Source: Cyanoderma ruficeps | Lineage: Eukaryota > Chordata > Aves > Passeriformes > Timaliidae | Length of the DNA stretch: 64,000 nucleotides | Direction of reading: 5' to 3' | Assembly (NCBI GenBank): GCA_008694505.1 | Contig: VZDJ01000056.1 | Location: 4,033,205 to 4,097,204, forward strand | Part shown: positions 1 to 45,959 of the stretch, piece after piece | Layout: every line of letters starts with the position of its first letter | Numbering within the stretch: position 1 is the first letter of the stretch | Made by a program: the position numbers and the translations under genes | The notes under the pieces: generated by a model | What the model was told of the DNA's origin: nothing | Seen by the model: the letters and a program-made list of their open reading frames with translations, nothing else | The model's database searches: none

Positions 1-1146
1 GAAAATGATCATGAATTGTAGAGTCGTGTCACACAGAGGATCCTGCACCCCAGGGAGGTGGGAAAGCAAGGCAGAAGACCTGGTGTGCAGTGTAGTGACT
101 CTGAAGCTCCCACTACAGCATAAAATCCTGTAAATCCAGTGTACCTCCTCTATCACTCCTGTAGATAAATCTATATATAGCAATGACACAAACTGTGTGT
201 TGCTGTGGGGGTTTTGGTGTGTTGGTTTTTGTTTTGCATTTTTCTTTTTTTTTTTAAACTGGAAAGCAAATCTCTTTAGTTGCAAGTATATGTAGAACGT
301 CTCATAAGCAACTAACCAATGTTTTCAGGTTTGGGTTACTAAAAATGTGGTGTGATATATTATAAATTTTTTTCTGTATTTCTTTTTAACATACCACACA
401 TATGGAAACACTAGTTCTTTGAATATTTTTTTTATAATTTCACAGATGAACAACACATCGTCAGCCTTTTTTAAGCACTTAATTAAAAAAAACCCCAAAG
501 CTGTAAAAATCGGACTTCCAGAAGAATTGAGCCAACTTTTAAAATTGTTGATCTTTTGAGAAAGACTGGTTTGAGAAAGATCATTTACAAACTATTCAGG
601 CAAGAATGAGTCGTCAGAGGTGATTACTTGGGCAGAATAGAAGGCTAAATCTTAGAAAGGTCGTAGCTGATCAGCTGATAATAGATGCCTTTCGTGACAC
701 TGCTAAGCTGGCCATACTCTGCTGAGGTGTGTCCAGGATGTGGATGCTCCTTGACTTCTATGTGGCATTATTAGAATAAGAACTAGTTTGGTATATTGCA
801 GTAGTGTCAACACTGAACGTTTTTAAAAATTCCCAAGAAAGTGCTCAGTTTGCAGTTACGAAGAATGTGCTCGTAGTAAGAACCAGTAGAAACCCAGGCT
901 ATTTCTCAGCCTTGCTCTTCCTACCTTTCTTCCCTTCAAAAAAACCCTCCCAAACAAATTAAACTCCAACAGCCCAAAATCTGTTCAGTGGCTTTGTCAG
1001 AATTTATAGTTACGTACCTGGACAAAGGATGTCAGAAACTAGATGCATCTACCTGCAGATGAATTTTGCCTCTATTTGCTTTCTGGCCATCTGAACTTAA
1101 ACTGGAAGCAAAGCAAGAATTTTAATGAGCTGTTGAGGATCTTTGT

Positions 1147-1745
1147 GGAATTACAGAATGGTTGAGTTTGGAAGGCACCTCTGGAGGTCATCTTGCTTGA
1201 CCCCTTTTATAACTGGACTGCCTGTAGTGATTGCCTAGGACCATGTCCAGATGGCTTTTAAGTATCTCAGAGGATGGAGACTCCAGAACCTCTCTGGGCA
1301 ATTTATGCCAGTGTACAGTCACTCTCACAGTAAAAAAGTGCTTCATCATGTTCAGGTGGACCCTTTCTGTATTTGACTTTGTGGCCTTTGGCTCTTGTCC
1401 TGTCACTGAGTGCTAGTGAGGAGAAACTGCCTCCATTGTCCTTCAGTGCCCTTCAGGTATTGATAAGAGCTCCGCTGAGCCTTATCTTCTCTAGGCTGAC
1501 AGTCGCAGCGCTTTCAGCCTGTCCTCATACAAGAGGTGCTCCAGGTCCTCTCATCGTCTTTATGGATCTTTGCTGGACTCTGTCCAGTATGTCCGTGAGT
1601 CTCTTGTGCTGGGGAGCCTGGAACTGGACACGGAACTCCTCCAGGTGTGACCTCACCAGGGCTGAGTAGGAGGGAAGGACCACCTCCCTCAACGTAGGAA
1701 TGTTCCATCAAAAGCTGTCCAGATTACCCTGGAACCAGCACGCCT
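1147..1745 (-). mobile_element. CR1 LINE fragment (3' part, reverse orientation)
   Basis: Starting at agaatggttgagtttggaag, the sequence follows the reverse complement of avian CR1. Landmarks are gaccatgtccagatggcttt, ctccagaacctctctgggca, cagtcactctcacagtaaaa, ctcttgtcctgtcactgagt and aggtgtgacctcaccagggc. The last parts fall in the end of the reverse transcriptase ORF, now broken. About 600 bp is recognisable. Confidence 0.9.
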
Positions 1746-4060
1746 TGCCTGCCACATACAAGTGTGCTTATGCCTTGACTTAAATGTGGATGTGTGAGAT
1801 TAAGCTCTGAATCAGCTCCAAGTGACACTTGATTGAAATTCCTTGTGCTCTTTTATTCAGATCAAATCAGATGACAGCACAACCTATTGCAGTTTTGTCT
1901 TATGTAAAAACACAGTATGTTTCATCATTCAAATGTCAGCAGGAATTGGTAATGAAATGTGACATGACCCAGGCAGAGAACTGTGGGCTTTTATGTGCCT
2001 CTTTCACCTGCAGGATGCTATTCTTAAAATTCTACCTAGATACCTGTAATTAAACAGTCCTGAACTCTGGTTGACCTGGCAGGTATAGCTGTGTAATGTG
2101 CCTGCTGGGTGTATGAAACACCAGGCTCTCTCCATGTTGCTGTTGTTTCCGCTGAACTTCCAATCTCCTGTTCCGTATTTTTCTTCTAAATTGCTCTTTT
2201 GTAGAAGTAGTTCAGTTATAGTTGTTTCATACTGTCACATGAGATACACCTGACTGTGAGAGTGACTCCACCCTGTTTTGTCTGAGACTAAACAGCTCAG
2301 AGGTGAAAGGAAAAGCTTCTTAGGCTGCATCTTGTCCATAACTGCCCATGTTAATTTTTCCTTTCTGTTGTAGTCCAAACTTAAGCAGACCAGCTGCACA
2401 TCACTGATGAAAAAGGCCAAGACCAGACCTTTTTTTCCTTGGCATTGACACAGATTGGAAGTGCTGCTGCAATCGGTGGTCAGCAGTAGGTTTGTTTTGC
2501 TCTCAGGTTTGGGACTGAAACTTAGCTCTGCCTTCTCAGTTTCTTTGCTTTTCTACCCTTCCATCATAATGTGTTCTGAAATGGTGGCAGATCTGCAACT
2601 GCAGGCTTGAGACTGAGCATTATGTATGCCCTGAACACAAACAATTGTGTCTTCCCCTTCTGTGTAACTCCCTTATCTGTGTTGGCAGCTGCTCTGAAGC
2701 TAAGAGGATCCAGTAATCCAATTAGTCTATCAGAGGAGGGCACTGGATCATGATGACTCTGTTCTGATGTTGCCTCTACTTGCATAATTATTTTTGGTGG
2801 CATAACTGTGTACCTTAATGGTTTGTGGTCCTGAATTTTGGCTTGATTTGTGTTTGTTATAGTACAGTGGCAAAGGTGGTGGAATATAAATTCCCCAAGG
2901 AAATGTATATTTTATGAAAAGCAAGTGTTGCTGTTCTTAGAGTCCCTTTGTCATTCTTACATACTGATTAGACTGAAATTTCTTGCAACATCTCTTAGAT
3001 CAGTTTGTCAGTGTAACAACCAGTTGCTTGTATTGGACAGAACTTTGGTTTGTGTATATACCTACCCACACACCTACAGTTTTCTCTCTGTAGATTGCTG
3101 CTCACTGCCCCATTTGTCAGAAACTTACAGCAGAGTAGAAGCAGAAAATATGCAGGTGGCTGGGAAAATGTAATTTTGTGTTACCATGGTTTGGCAAGAA
3201 TTTGAAGCAAATGATAATACTGTTGACTCAAGGCTGCTTTTTTTTTTATTCCAAGAAAAGGTAACTGCATTGTTCATTCTAGAATAATTAGTCTGACATT
3301 GTAGGAAAGTATCTTAATTCACTGAGTGCACCTGTTAATTGAGTTTTTCTTCAGGTGCTCTTATGTTCTTAGCAGTGCTCGAGTTTTAGATTTTTATAAA
3401 TGCCTTGAGCTTCATTATGCAATTTTGTTTGCACTGAAGTTTAGTTGTCATTGTCCCCTTTTGTGTACAAGTTAAATTTGCCTAAGTATCTATCATAGTG
3501 AAAGATGTGAGTGTTCGGTTGTATCAGTTTGTTGTCTCTGAAAATGATGGGTTTAGTATTCATCTGAGTATGAACCATATTTTGCTTATAAGTAGTTTAG
3601 GGTGCTAGCAAATTATATTAGTTATGGATATGATAGTCAATATTTGATTTCTCAAGATAGCTTTTATATCCTGATACCACATTATTTAAAGACACTATCA
3701 GTCTCAGTAGGACTTTATGCTGAGCCTGCCAAGCAGCTGCCAAGTGCAGATAGCCAACATTTACATTCAGTGTTGTGTGATGGTAGCTGTGACATGATTC
3801 CAATTAAAACCTTGGACTGCACACTGCAGATGTCTTCTGAATATTAATGTGCACTACAGACAGAGCAGATGGAATCTCTTTAAAATACAATGCAGTGAAT
3901 GTAAAATTAAGGTTGTGTTTCTGGTGAAAACTAATAGGCAGTCAAAAATTTTCTTTTTTTCTTTATTTTTCATTGCTCACCCACAAGAGTATCTGTGCAT
4001 CGTCATTATCTTTCATTACATATAGGAGGAAATCAACTCTTCATTATACATTCAAATAAA

Positions 4061-4081
4061 AATACAGCATTATGCTGTATT
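4061..4081. repeat. Near-perfect palindrome
   Basis: AATACAGCAT and ATGCTGTATT form 10-bp arms around a single central T. It is isolated in intron sequence. No partner repeat or target-site duplication was noticed. Confidence 0.8.
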
Positions 4082-7000
4082 GAAGTTTTCTCAAATGCCG
4101 GATGTACCTAGAAAAATATTAGGAACACATGCAACGTTTACTGTGCCTGAAAATATGCCTCTGCCTAGAGGACAGCTAATAGTTGAAATATAGGATGTCT
4201 GTGAGTTATTTGAGGAGTTGATCATTGGAAAAGTCTCTGTAAAAGTATATTTAGGTGTACGTGTATGTAACTGGAATTTGGAGGTGTTCTGTGTGGTGTG
4301 TTAGGAAAAATTCATTCTGCACAGGTGGGGTTGAACAAAACTGGGGAACGTAGAGAATGACAAGAACGTCAGTGGTGCACTGCAAGCCCAAAGTCAGCGA
4401 TCAGAAGAGAGCAGCAATCCAGCTGGGAAAGTGTGTATTAGTTGCTGAAGTATTTGCTGTGCTTCTGTGGCACTCCGTGAGACGTGAAGTAAAGCCTTGC
4501 TGGTAGGAATAGGTTAAAGGCCTTAAAAACAAACAGGGTAAGTGTGGTGTTGAAACAAAGTAGAAGAGTTCCTGTGGGATTGGAAATTTTAACTCTCCTC
4601 TTTGCAGCTGCATTTATCTTCTCCTCTGGGACAGAATGGAGGTGTGTGAGGGGAGTGTACAGGGAGAAGAGGTTATAGGAAAAGCAGTGATGGGAGGTGT
4701 GAGATACATGGAGCCAGTGCACTGCTTCACTTGTTCCATTACCATGGCTGTGACATGCTTTTCTTCCACTCTTTTCAAACTTAATTTTACAGCTGCTTAT
4801 ACCTGAGGCTGTAAAAACACTTTAAGTCAGTGCCAGTGATAGCATTTTTCACTTCATCACTATTACCTTATGAAGATTTCCCCCCAGATCTGCATTTGGA
4901 TTATATTTGTCTATTATAGTTATATTGCCTGGCTAATACTTATCTCAGGTTATTGGCCAAGCTGTTAAGGAAAAGGTCCTGGCTTCATTGATGATATTTA
5001 TTTGATACATCCCTGCTTTCAGAGAAGCTGACTCTGTACTGTTCCTGAGGATAATATTATTTTGATAAGAGTGGTTTTAAAATCTAGATGACATTGGGAC
5101 TGAGAACAGAGTTGTGCATGAGATTTGGGAGAGGACAACACTTGTCAGTGTGACAGAGAGCTGTGTCTGGTTTTGATGGTGACGTCCCAGACTGCTGGTG
5201 TGGGGACCATCTCACTTGGGAAGTTTAGGAATTTCTGGGTGAGTCTCACCTCCTGTTGTGAGAGGCCACAACACTCTTGTTAGTTTTTACAGGGTTTAAT
5301 GCATTCAGTTCAGAATAGTGGTGAGACTTTTAATTGGGCTTCTGAAAATGGAAAATGAAGTCCCCTTGACTGATTCTAGTGGCAGATCAGGATTGACAAA
5401 GAGCGTGTTCTCTTTGGAGCAATGACTTATGTACCTTAGACTTGTACTTAGCAGTGGCTCTGTGCTGTGATAGAATGCAAATTCAATAACAGTGAGATGT
5501 AGAAAAATTTGACTTAGGTTTGTTTATTAGGCTTTTTTTTTTCCTTGTTCCCATATTTTAGCTTACTCAGATTGTAATCACCTGTATACCGTTCATTATT
5601 TTGTAGAAAGAGATTTATGTAAGAGGTGCAGTTGTAAATATTAAAAATATACCGAGGTGCTAGATATAGTTAAATGACTTTTTTATGACTCATTTAGGAA
5701 TTATCTCCAGGATTTCCAAGTATGTTTGGTGGAACTCAGCTTTCCAAATAACCGGAAAGATCTTAAGTGTTGTTAATTTGTAACATAGAACAATGACTGC
5801 AGTTTACAACTAGCACAGGATAAAAATCTGATCAAAAGTATTTGGGGTTTCATGTTTTAAAAGATATGACGATGTGGAATTAAGTCTTAGAAATAAAAAC
5901 CACATTAAAAAAAAGTGAAATACAGAAAGTGTTGATTTAAAAGAACTATGTTTGCCAGAGTCGAATGTTGCTTTAAACAGCACTTCTGAAGTTTTTAATG
6001 AAAAGATTTCAGACAAAATTTGTCTTCATTATGTTTAAAAAATCAGAAGTACCCTGAGGTATTAATCCTCCTGCCTTATCCATCTCTGATCTCTGGTGGA
6101 TTAGGAGATTAGTAAATAAAGAGGTGAGGTTTGAAAGCAGAGCTGGGAATATAGGAAAGGTTTGTCAAGAACCTTGGAAAAGGAGGAGGCTTTCTGTTCT
6201 CTGCCACTGCATCTGGTCATAGGGTGAGTTGCCCATGTTTCTTACTGATTGGGAAATGCCTCTTGGTTCCCTAGATAAGATGCCACTATATTTTTCTGCA
6301 TGAAGCATTTATTTTAAGGAAACTTGCAGTTATTCTTGATTGGTGTTTCTGTTTCTCTGTAGTCTCATTCTCATCTTTGACCCTTTCTGGTTTATCCATT
6401 GTCAGACAATCCCAGTGAAAGTCACATTCAAATATGTTTAGAATCTTCTCTTTTTATCATCTACTTAATGTTGAGTTTGTAACCTTAACTTTTCTGATAT
6501 TACTAATGTGGCTCCTTAGCTTCCCTTTCTCTGAAATGTCTTCCTCTCTAAGCCTGCTCCTCAAGCCCAAGCAAATTTTCCTTTTTCACTTGCTTTGCTG
6601 TACTTTCCAGTGTCTTGCCTCTTCTGACAATGCTTTGAAGATTTGTCAGCTGCTTCTTAACTTTCTTGGTTTTTTGCAGCATTCTTCTTTCTCTGTGCAC
6701 TGCATAGATTTGTCTTTCTAATACTTGAAAACATTCTCAAGTCTTTCATTTCAATCCCTGACAATCTCTGGTGTAGTATCAGCATATGGTTATATCTTTA
6801 ATCACTGTGAAATGTGTCCTTTGAGCTGAGATTGTACCTCAGCACGGGGAGTTTTTCTGATTTCATGTCTGTAAAGCAAGTGCAGGCTTGTTGCTATCTC
6901 TTTGATCTTGATAATATAGATTACACTCTTAAAAAATCAACACACATACACTAAAAAGTGCTGTGTTTGGCTTGATCTGAGACGTGTCAGCAAGAAATAG

Positions 7001-10000
7001 GAGAGGGCTGTGCGGGTCATGCCATTGCAATGTCAGATAATGTGAAGTGCTGCTTGATAGGTATTTGTTCTCCTGTACGTAGACTTCAGTCAGGCCGTAT
7101 GAACTCCTGAATTCTCTGAGCAGGTTTATGGTCTTTTTTTTTGTGAGAATGAATATCTGCTGAGAAATGTAATGAAAATAGTACCATGCATGACTGTTCA
7201 GGTTCAGTTGTGGAAAGGGAATGTTGAAATAGTGATACGTTGGAAAAAAGGATTTTTGATTTAAAACCAAACAAAACTCTTAAGGCTTTAGACAAGAAGT
7301 GCCATCATAACCAGAGATTCACCCAGATTCCTTTCAGTTAGTCAAGCAATGGTTTCTTTCTTGAATTTATCAGCTGTTTAAAGTCTGTCCATTCCAGAGT
7401 GCGTATTTATTTTTCTACTGTACTTAAAAACCGAAAAAGAGCCAACTCAAAATAGCACAACAGTTTTAACTTCATAAACATCTCTCTTTCACTGACATAA
7501 ATGCTTTGCTTGTTGACTCAACTTTTCCCTTCAGAAGTTATTACATTCTTTCTATCAGAGGGGTTCTAAAAAACTTGGAAAGCAAGGGTCAGAGCCTATT
7601 CTAAAATGAGGCTTTCAGACAGTGTTTCTCCATTTTGTGGCTGTAATTTTTAAATACAAATTTTAAAAAATCAATTAAATTGGAGACCAGGATATATTAC
7701 AACTTTGTTTTTGTGTTTTATTCTCTTGCTGTTGATGACAGCTGTTTTTCAATACTGAGAAATAACAAGATGTCTATGTTTCTGTTATTTTTACAGCAGC
7801 AGACAGGAAAACAATGTTTAATAGCAGTATAATTTTTGGATTGTTTTCCAGATTAATAGATGTAAAAGTCTCTTACAGAAAAGCAAAGCCTGTGTGCACC
7901 CAATTGTGGGTCATGGTTTGCACTTTTCTGCCTTTTTTTTTAAATTTTCTGTGCTCTCTCTGTTCTCTGAAAACTGACTTCTTCCCTAGTGTTCCCTGAC
8001 CTTTTGTCTTCCTCCAAATGTCTGGCATGCTTCAGCTGACACCATCAGGGTCTCTCCTGCCTGTCTAACCAGGTTCTGAGTTTCCGTCCTCCTCTGTAGG
8101 GGGGTGGGTGGGCAGAGGAATAGAAGGAAAAATAAAAGAGTGTCTGTAAAACTCAGATCTGTTTCTATCTGTTTTGCTTTTCTGAGAGAAGTCTTGAGGA
8201 GAACTCTTAGGTTTTAGAGCTGCCTCTGAAAAAATCTAAGTAGTTTGGTGCCCTACCTGTGGTCCCCACCTTATAAAGGAGAGATGTGGAAGGGGAAGTG
8301 AGGGTTTGCTACTCTCCAGCAAGGACATCCTGAAGGAAGTCATGGATACACAACTATTTTATTAGTAACAGCCACAGGGAACTCTTGTTTTATTTACTTG
8401 TTGAAAAAGACGGTTCAGATTGGTATTTATTGAAGTACAGTTGTAAATCTGATGATGAAAGTTCTTTCTGCTCTAGTATTACTTTCTAATTGTCAGGACT
8501 CCTAAAAAGCTGGTACTTGGATCTATGAGTTTTCTCAGAGTTGTGATGGTTCCTATTTATGTAAGTCCATTAACATCTTGGTGTGTAGAAAAACAGTTTG
8601 ACAGCTGTAGTCTGGCACTTCCTTATCGTAACTTGATATAACATTCCATAGAGACAGTCACGCCTCAGATTTATACTCCACTCTGCTTCTGGTATTTCAG
8701 CTTTAATGGTTTATAGCGTCAACTCATGTGTTGTTTGGATAAACTTAATTGACTTGTTAAATTAGAACAATTTACATTCTGTTTCTCTTTTTGACTCTGT
8801 TCACACAGGATGATTTTGTGCCATGATTCAGTGGGAAAGTACTCTGTAAATCACTGATTTGTGCTACTTAGTCGTAATAAAGCTGGTATTTTGTGCCTAT
8901 GTTCTTTGAATTCTGAGTGCTATACTAAGTTTATGCCACCTACTATGAGCTTTGCTCCATCTTTCCTCAGGAAACCTTCAAAATTTGTTGATTAGAGTTA
9001 CACAAAAGATTGATATTAAATATTTGTGTGCACAATCGCTTAACTTAGTATGCTGCTATAAATTGTATTCAGAATCACAAGCAGACGTGGGGATTTTTTT
9101 ACCCTAGTTGAAATTAGGAAATGTTCACAGATCATAGTAAAAAGCAAAGTGCTTGTGAAGAAAGAGAACTTTTCAAGGTACATCCAGTACAGAGAGGTAA
9201 CACCTAATACTCTACTGTCATGCCTGGAATGGAAGTCCTTTGTTTGTCACTGAATTTTTTTTTCCTGTGACCCTCAATTGATCTTTAGAGTTTTATTTGT
9301 CTTTTTCTGTAAGAATTGAATGTTAGGATCTGTAAGAAGTGGGTAGCAGTAGCTGGAAGAATGATGGATGTACTTCTGTTCATTTCAGGCTTGTGAGTAG
9401 TGTAGAGAAATAGCTAGTAGTGTACACCTAAAAAAGCCTGATTTTTTTTTTTTTTACCAGTCACTTTTCAAAGTCACTGACAGAGAAGGGAGCCCACGCA
9501 CTGTAGGAAAAGCAGGCTTTTAGGTTTGGTTGTAAAGAGTGGTTTTACTGTCAGTTGTTTGCCCTAAATACTGTAATTGTTGGTTTGGTTTGAAAACAGC
9601 AAAAATAATGATACCTATGTCCACTTTTCATCTATGGGGCTGTATTTTCTACCTGTTTATAACCATAGTCAGGACTTGTAAGTTAAACATAGTGAGCCAC
9701 AATTGAGCATCAGATATTTCAAAGTAAATCTCAATGCCAAAGCAAACTGAAGGATATTGGAGAAATTCCTGTTTTGTCACTTATGAAAAGTATTAGAAAA
9801 ACAAAAATCCCAGTGTCTGATTTACATCCCTAATTTTTCAAGTGAGAAAACCCAATGAAATGGAGCCACTAGCAGGTGGCAGTATAGTTAGCAATAGCCA
9901 GTAACTGCATGGCACTACTGCTGTTTGATGTAGGGTACATTTTAAATTTAAATAACGGAATGTACATGTTGATCCATTTATGCAATTTATTAAAATATAC

Positions 10001-12862
10001 ATTTTTAAAATAAATGTAATGGCATACCTTTACTTTGAGGAAGAAAGGTTTTTTGGTCTGAAGAAGTCTGTTAAGTGTTCCTGTCTAGTTCTTACTTCAG
10101 TGTGTGCCTCAATCACAGTATGGACAACACGTACATGTTGAGCAGACATTCCTGATTTTTCCTGAACAGTGGAGTAGGATCATTGTCCTGAGTCAGTTCT
10201 GGCAGAACTGTGGAATGCACAGCTTGATCTGCCTTTCCACTGCCAGAATCACTTGCCTTTGGCTGCCAAGGAGGAAATTGGGCCGTTTTGCTCTCTTCTG
10301 GTACAATGGTTTAATTTACCTCTGTTTTTGTTGTGTTTACCCAATTACTGTGCCTTGGTTCCCATGAGCCAAGTAAAAGCAGGAGCAGTGCCAAAGGTAT
10401 GAGACATTTTGAACTTGAATATTGCTGCACCTGAGGTTTTGACATAATGGAGAGTTTACAATGCAACCATCTCACAAGAAAATCTTTTAATCTTATTATA
10501 GTTTTTGCAATTAACATATAATAACAGTCTTGTCATTACCAGAGACATGGCCCATTGTTCAAACTGAGCCGTGGCCCATTGGTGTGTGGCAAGGGGCAGT
10601 TATAACTGGAGGTTTAAAAAAAAAAAGAATTGTTTTTTCTTTCAAAGCAGCAGTTTAATCTTATTTCTGTAGATCCTGGATCCCTGTGTGGTACCAGGTG
10701 GGTGTGCTGGAGTCAGTGGTTTCTTGTCAGTGTAGGCGGAGTTGTGCTCTGAGGGCTACTCTGGTGTAGGAGTTTGTTATTGGTGTGTCCATCACTATTG
10801 CTGTAAATTGGGGGCCCTTTAGTACTCAGTCTAGGAAATAGGCTGTGTTAACAGTAAATGTATTATTCCCTTCCGCCCCATCTAATTTTTTGGGATCTGT
10901 CTGCAGGCCAATGGGTATATGTGGGACTTAGAGGAGTTGTTTATCTTAGCAGTGCTCAGTGCCAGCCATTTCCTTTGGCCACTCCTATGGCAAAACAGGG
11001 ATGCCACAGGACTGGCAATAGTGACTGTGCAATACTGAAAGTAGTCATAAGCAAAGAGAGCTTTTCATTGGTAAGCCAGAAGGAAAAAAAATCCACTAAT
11101 CTTTACTAGGATTTTATCTCTTTAGCATAAAAATAGTCATCTGACAACACATAAAAGTGAATTTTATACATGTTAGAACTGTCACTGGTGTAAGAGATGC
11201 AAGCTATCTTTTTAATCTTAAAAGCTTTGTGGAGGCAGAATAATAGTACTCTCTTAACTGCCCTTAAAAGGTTATGTGTTTTTCCTCATTTTTCACACTG
11301 GAAAACTTGATGCAGTTTTGATGACACTGAACCCTGCTATGGGATAAAATAATCAAGATTCTAAAAGAAGCCATCATTGTTGGATTTTTTTCTGTTACCC
11401 AAAGTACACCAGAGTGTTCTGTAGTATATTAATTCTGTTCAAAGACATGAAAATGTTATTCTTTAATATGAGTAAGAAATGGGTGTAGAATTCATAAGGT
11501 GGAGAAAAAATTCTGTATATGCAAGATAGAGCCTGAAATAATGTGTTTATTCACTAGTGGTGTTGATTAAAAGTATCTGAGTCCATACATAAGAGTAGTT
11601 AAACATTTACTTAAAACTCTTATGACCTTGATGAGGTGCTTGTACAGCAAACTTGTCAATTATGTTTTGAATTTAATATTTTCTTTTGTAATACATCGCT
11701 TTGTAGCGGAAACGGAACTAATTTGTTTTGGTCCTCTCATTCTTTAAAACTGTAGAGAACTGGTAGGCATTTGACTGGGTCTCTGGAAAGAATAATCAGT
11801 TTTCCTGTTTCTTTAGGTCTAAACTGGCCAATTTTGAGTAGTTGCTCAGACTAGATGTGAGAGTGTACTGTTGCAGGACAAATTACTGTCCAGAACAGTT
11901 TTGCGTCACCGCGGGTAGCCACAGGCAGACCCACGAGGAAAAGTTAAGAACAGGGCAAAACGTATGAAAACTTTCAGATCAAGAAGTTGCATGAGTTTGT
12001 TGAATAAACCTGAATGGATCCTTATTCCCAATGCCTGTTTCCTCTTAAGGTGAACTAAACTTCTCGCATCCATGGTGTCTTTTGGCGAGTAGGATACAGC
12101 CTGCCCTTATTTGCAGGAAGGGTTGCTGCTGTCATAAATTGCTTAAAGGTTTGAAGAGAAAGTTGCTTGAATTCTCAGGTTTGTTATTCAGTGTTTTCGA
12201 ACCTCTTCAAGCTTCACGTATGAAAGAGTGCGTCAGTGTTATTTTTATAAGGATTATGTCATATTATACAAGTTTAGATCTAAATTGTAAAATTCAGAAT
12301 AATCTTGCTTTTAATCCTGAGTTTCTTTTGAGGCTGAGCATTGTCTCCCTGTTGATAGAAAACTGAAAACTATGGAATTAGCCTCATTATTCCTTTCCCC
12401 TCCAATCTCTTCTGATTTCTTTTATTTTTTTAAAAAATACACAATAATAATTTTGATTCTTTTTTGGTGGTATTATTCTCCATTTTGCGTTTTCTTATAG
12501 ATGCAGGGTGGTTGTAAGTGCTCCAAAGAAGCTGAGCTCTTCTGTCTTTGCGAAGAAATCATTGTATTCTGGTAGTGCTGAGATACTCAAAAGTTTCTAA
12601 GAAATTATGAGATCATTAAGATTTTTGTGGCAGGTGTTTAATAAATCTGGCTCTGTGATGCCTGTGCTTTGATGGGGTATAAAGGCTTCTCTAATTCTTA
12701 AATATTTAAAGAATGGAATAGAAAGGGTACAGGTTGTATCAGGAAAAATAGAATTACCTGTTGAAGGGAAAAGTGGGAAAACATGAAGCACACAGAATAA
12801 AACAATGCTGGTTGTTGGGGGTGAAGGAGAACAAAGTGCTTTGATTTTGTTCTGGGTGAAAC

Positions 12863-12863
12863 N
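12863..12863. other. Unresolved base (N)
   Basis: A single N in intron 1, in the context gaaacNtggatcc. It marks an unresolved assembly position. Confidence 0.95.
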
Positions 12864-13412
12864 TGGATCCTCCTTCTCCAGTTTCAGCGTGTGTCCTTGT
12901 GTGAGACAGCTTTGGTCAGGGATGGATGACTGGAGTTATTGAGGGAGCACAGCCTCGGCAGTTCCACAGGCCCGTGCCGTGTGGGAGCAAAGAATGGGTT
13001 GGCAAAAAGTTCTTTGGCTTTTCATCCACGTTAAGTAGCTACAGCTGACCTAAAGTGCTGTAATGCTTTGCAATAATACTAAGTAAATGAGGCTGCTAAC
13101 TGATGATAGGTTAGGATTGGATAATCTGTGTAGAGGTATATTTTTTCAGAATTGGGTAAAAGATAAAAAACCCAACCCAAAAGTACTTACCATCCATCTT
13201 AGCATGTAATGGCCTTCAGGAATATTTGATTTTGAATAAACACTTACTGGCTGGCAAGTAAATGGATGAAAGCTTTATACTGAAGCATTTTTAAAAGAGA
13301 TTTGTATGGCGTTTGTGTACTAAAAGTATATAATGATTATTCAATTCATTCATTATACTTTGTAGTAATAAATACAAATGTGTAATTTTGATTTATTTTT
13401 CTTTTTTTCCAG

Positions 13413-45959
<32,547 letters not shown>

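Larger units (their letters stand above)
1..13412 (+). other. PRKAR2A: PRKAR2A intron 1 (3' part)
   Basis: This is AT-rich non-coding sequence that ends in a polypyrimidine tract and the AG at 13411-13412. It is called intron 1 because the first coding exon seen is the short autoinhibitor exon, which is exon 2 in mammals. It contains a CR1 fragment (about 1147-1745), a near-perfect palindrome (4061-4081), short poly(T)/poly(A) runs and one N at 12863. No other gene, tRNA or recognisable exon was seen on either strand. Confidence 0.8.

Noticed and set aside
1188..1711. Overlapping short frames on both strands at 1.2-1.7 kb
   Set aside because: They are pieces of the degraded CR1 element, not host genes.
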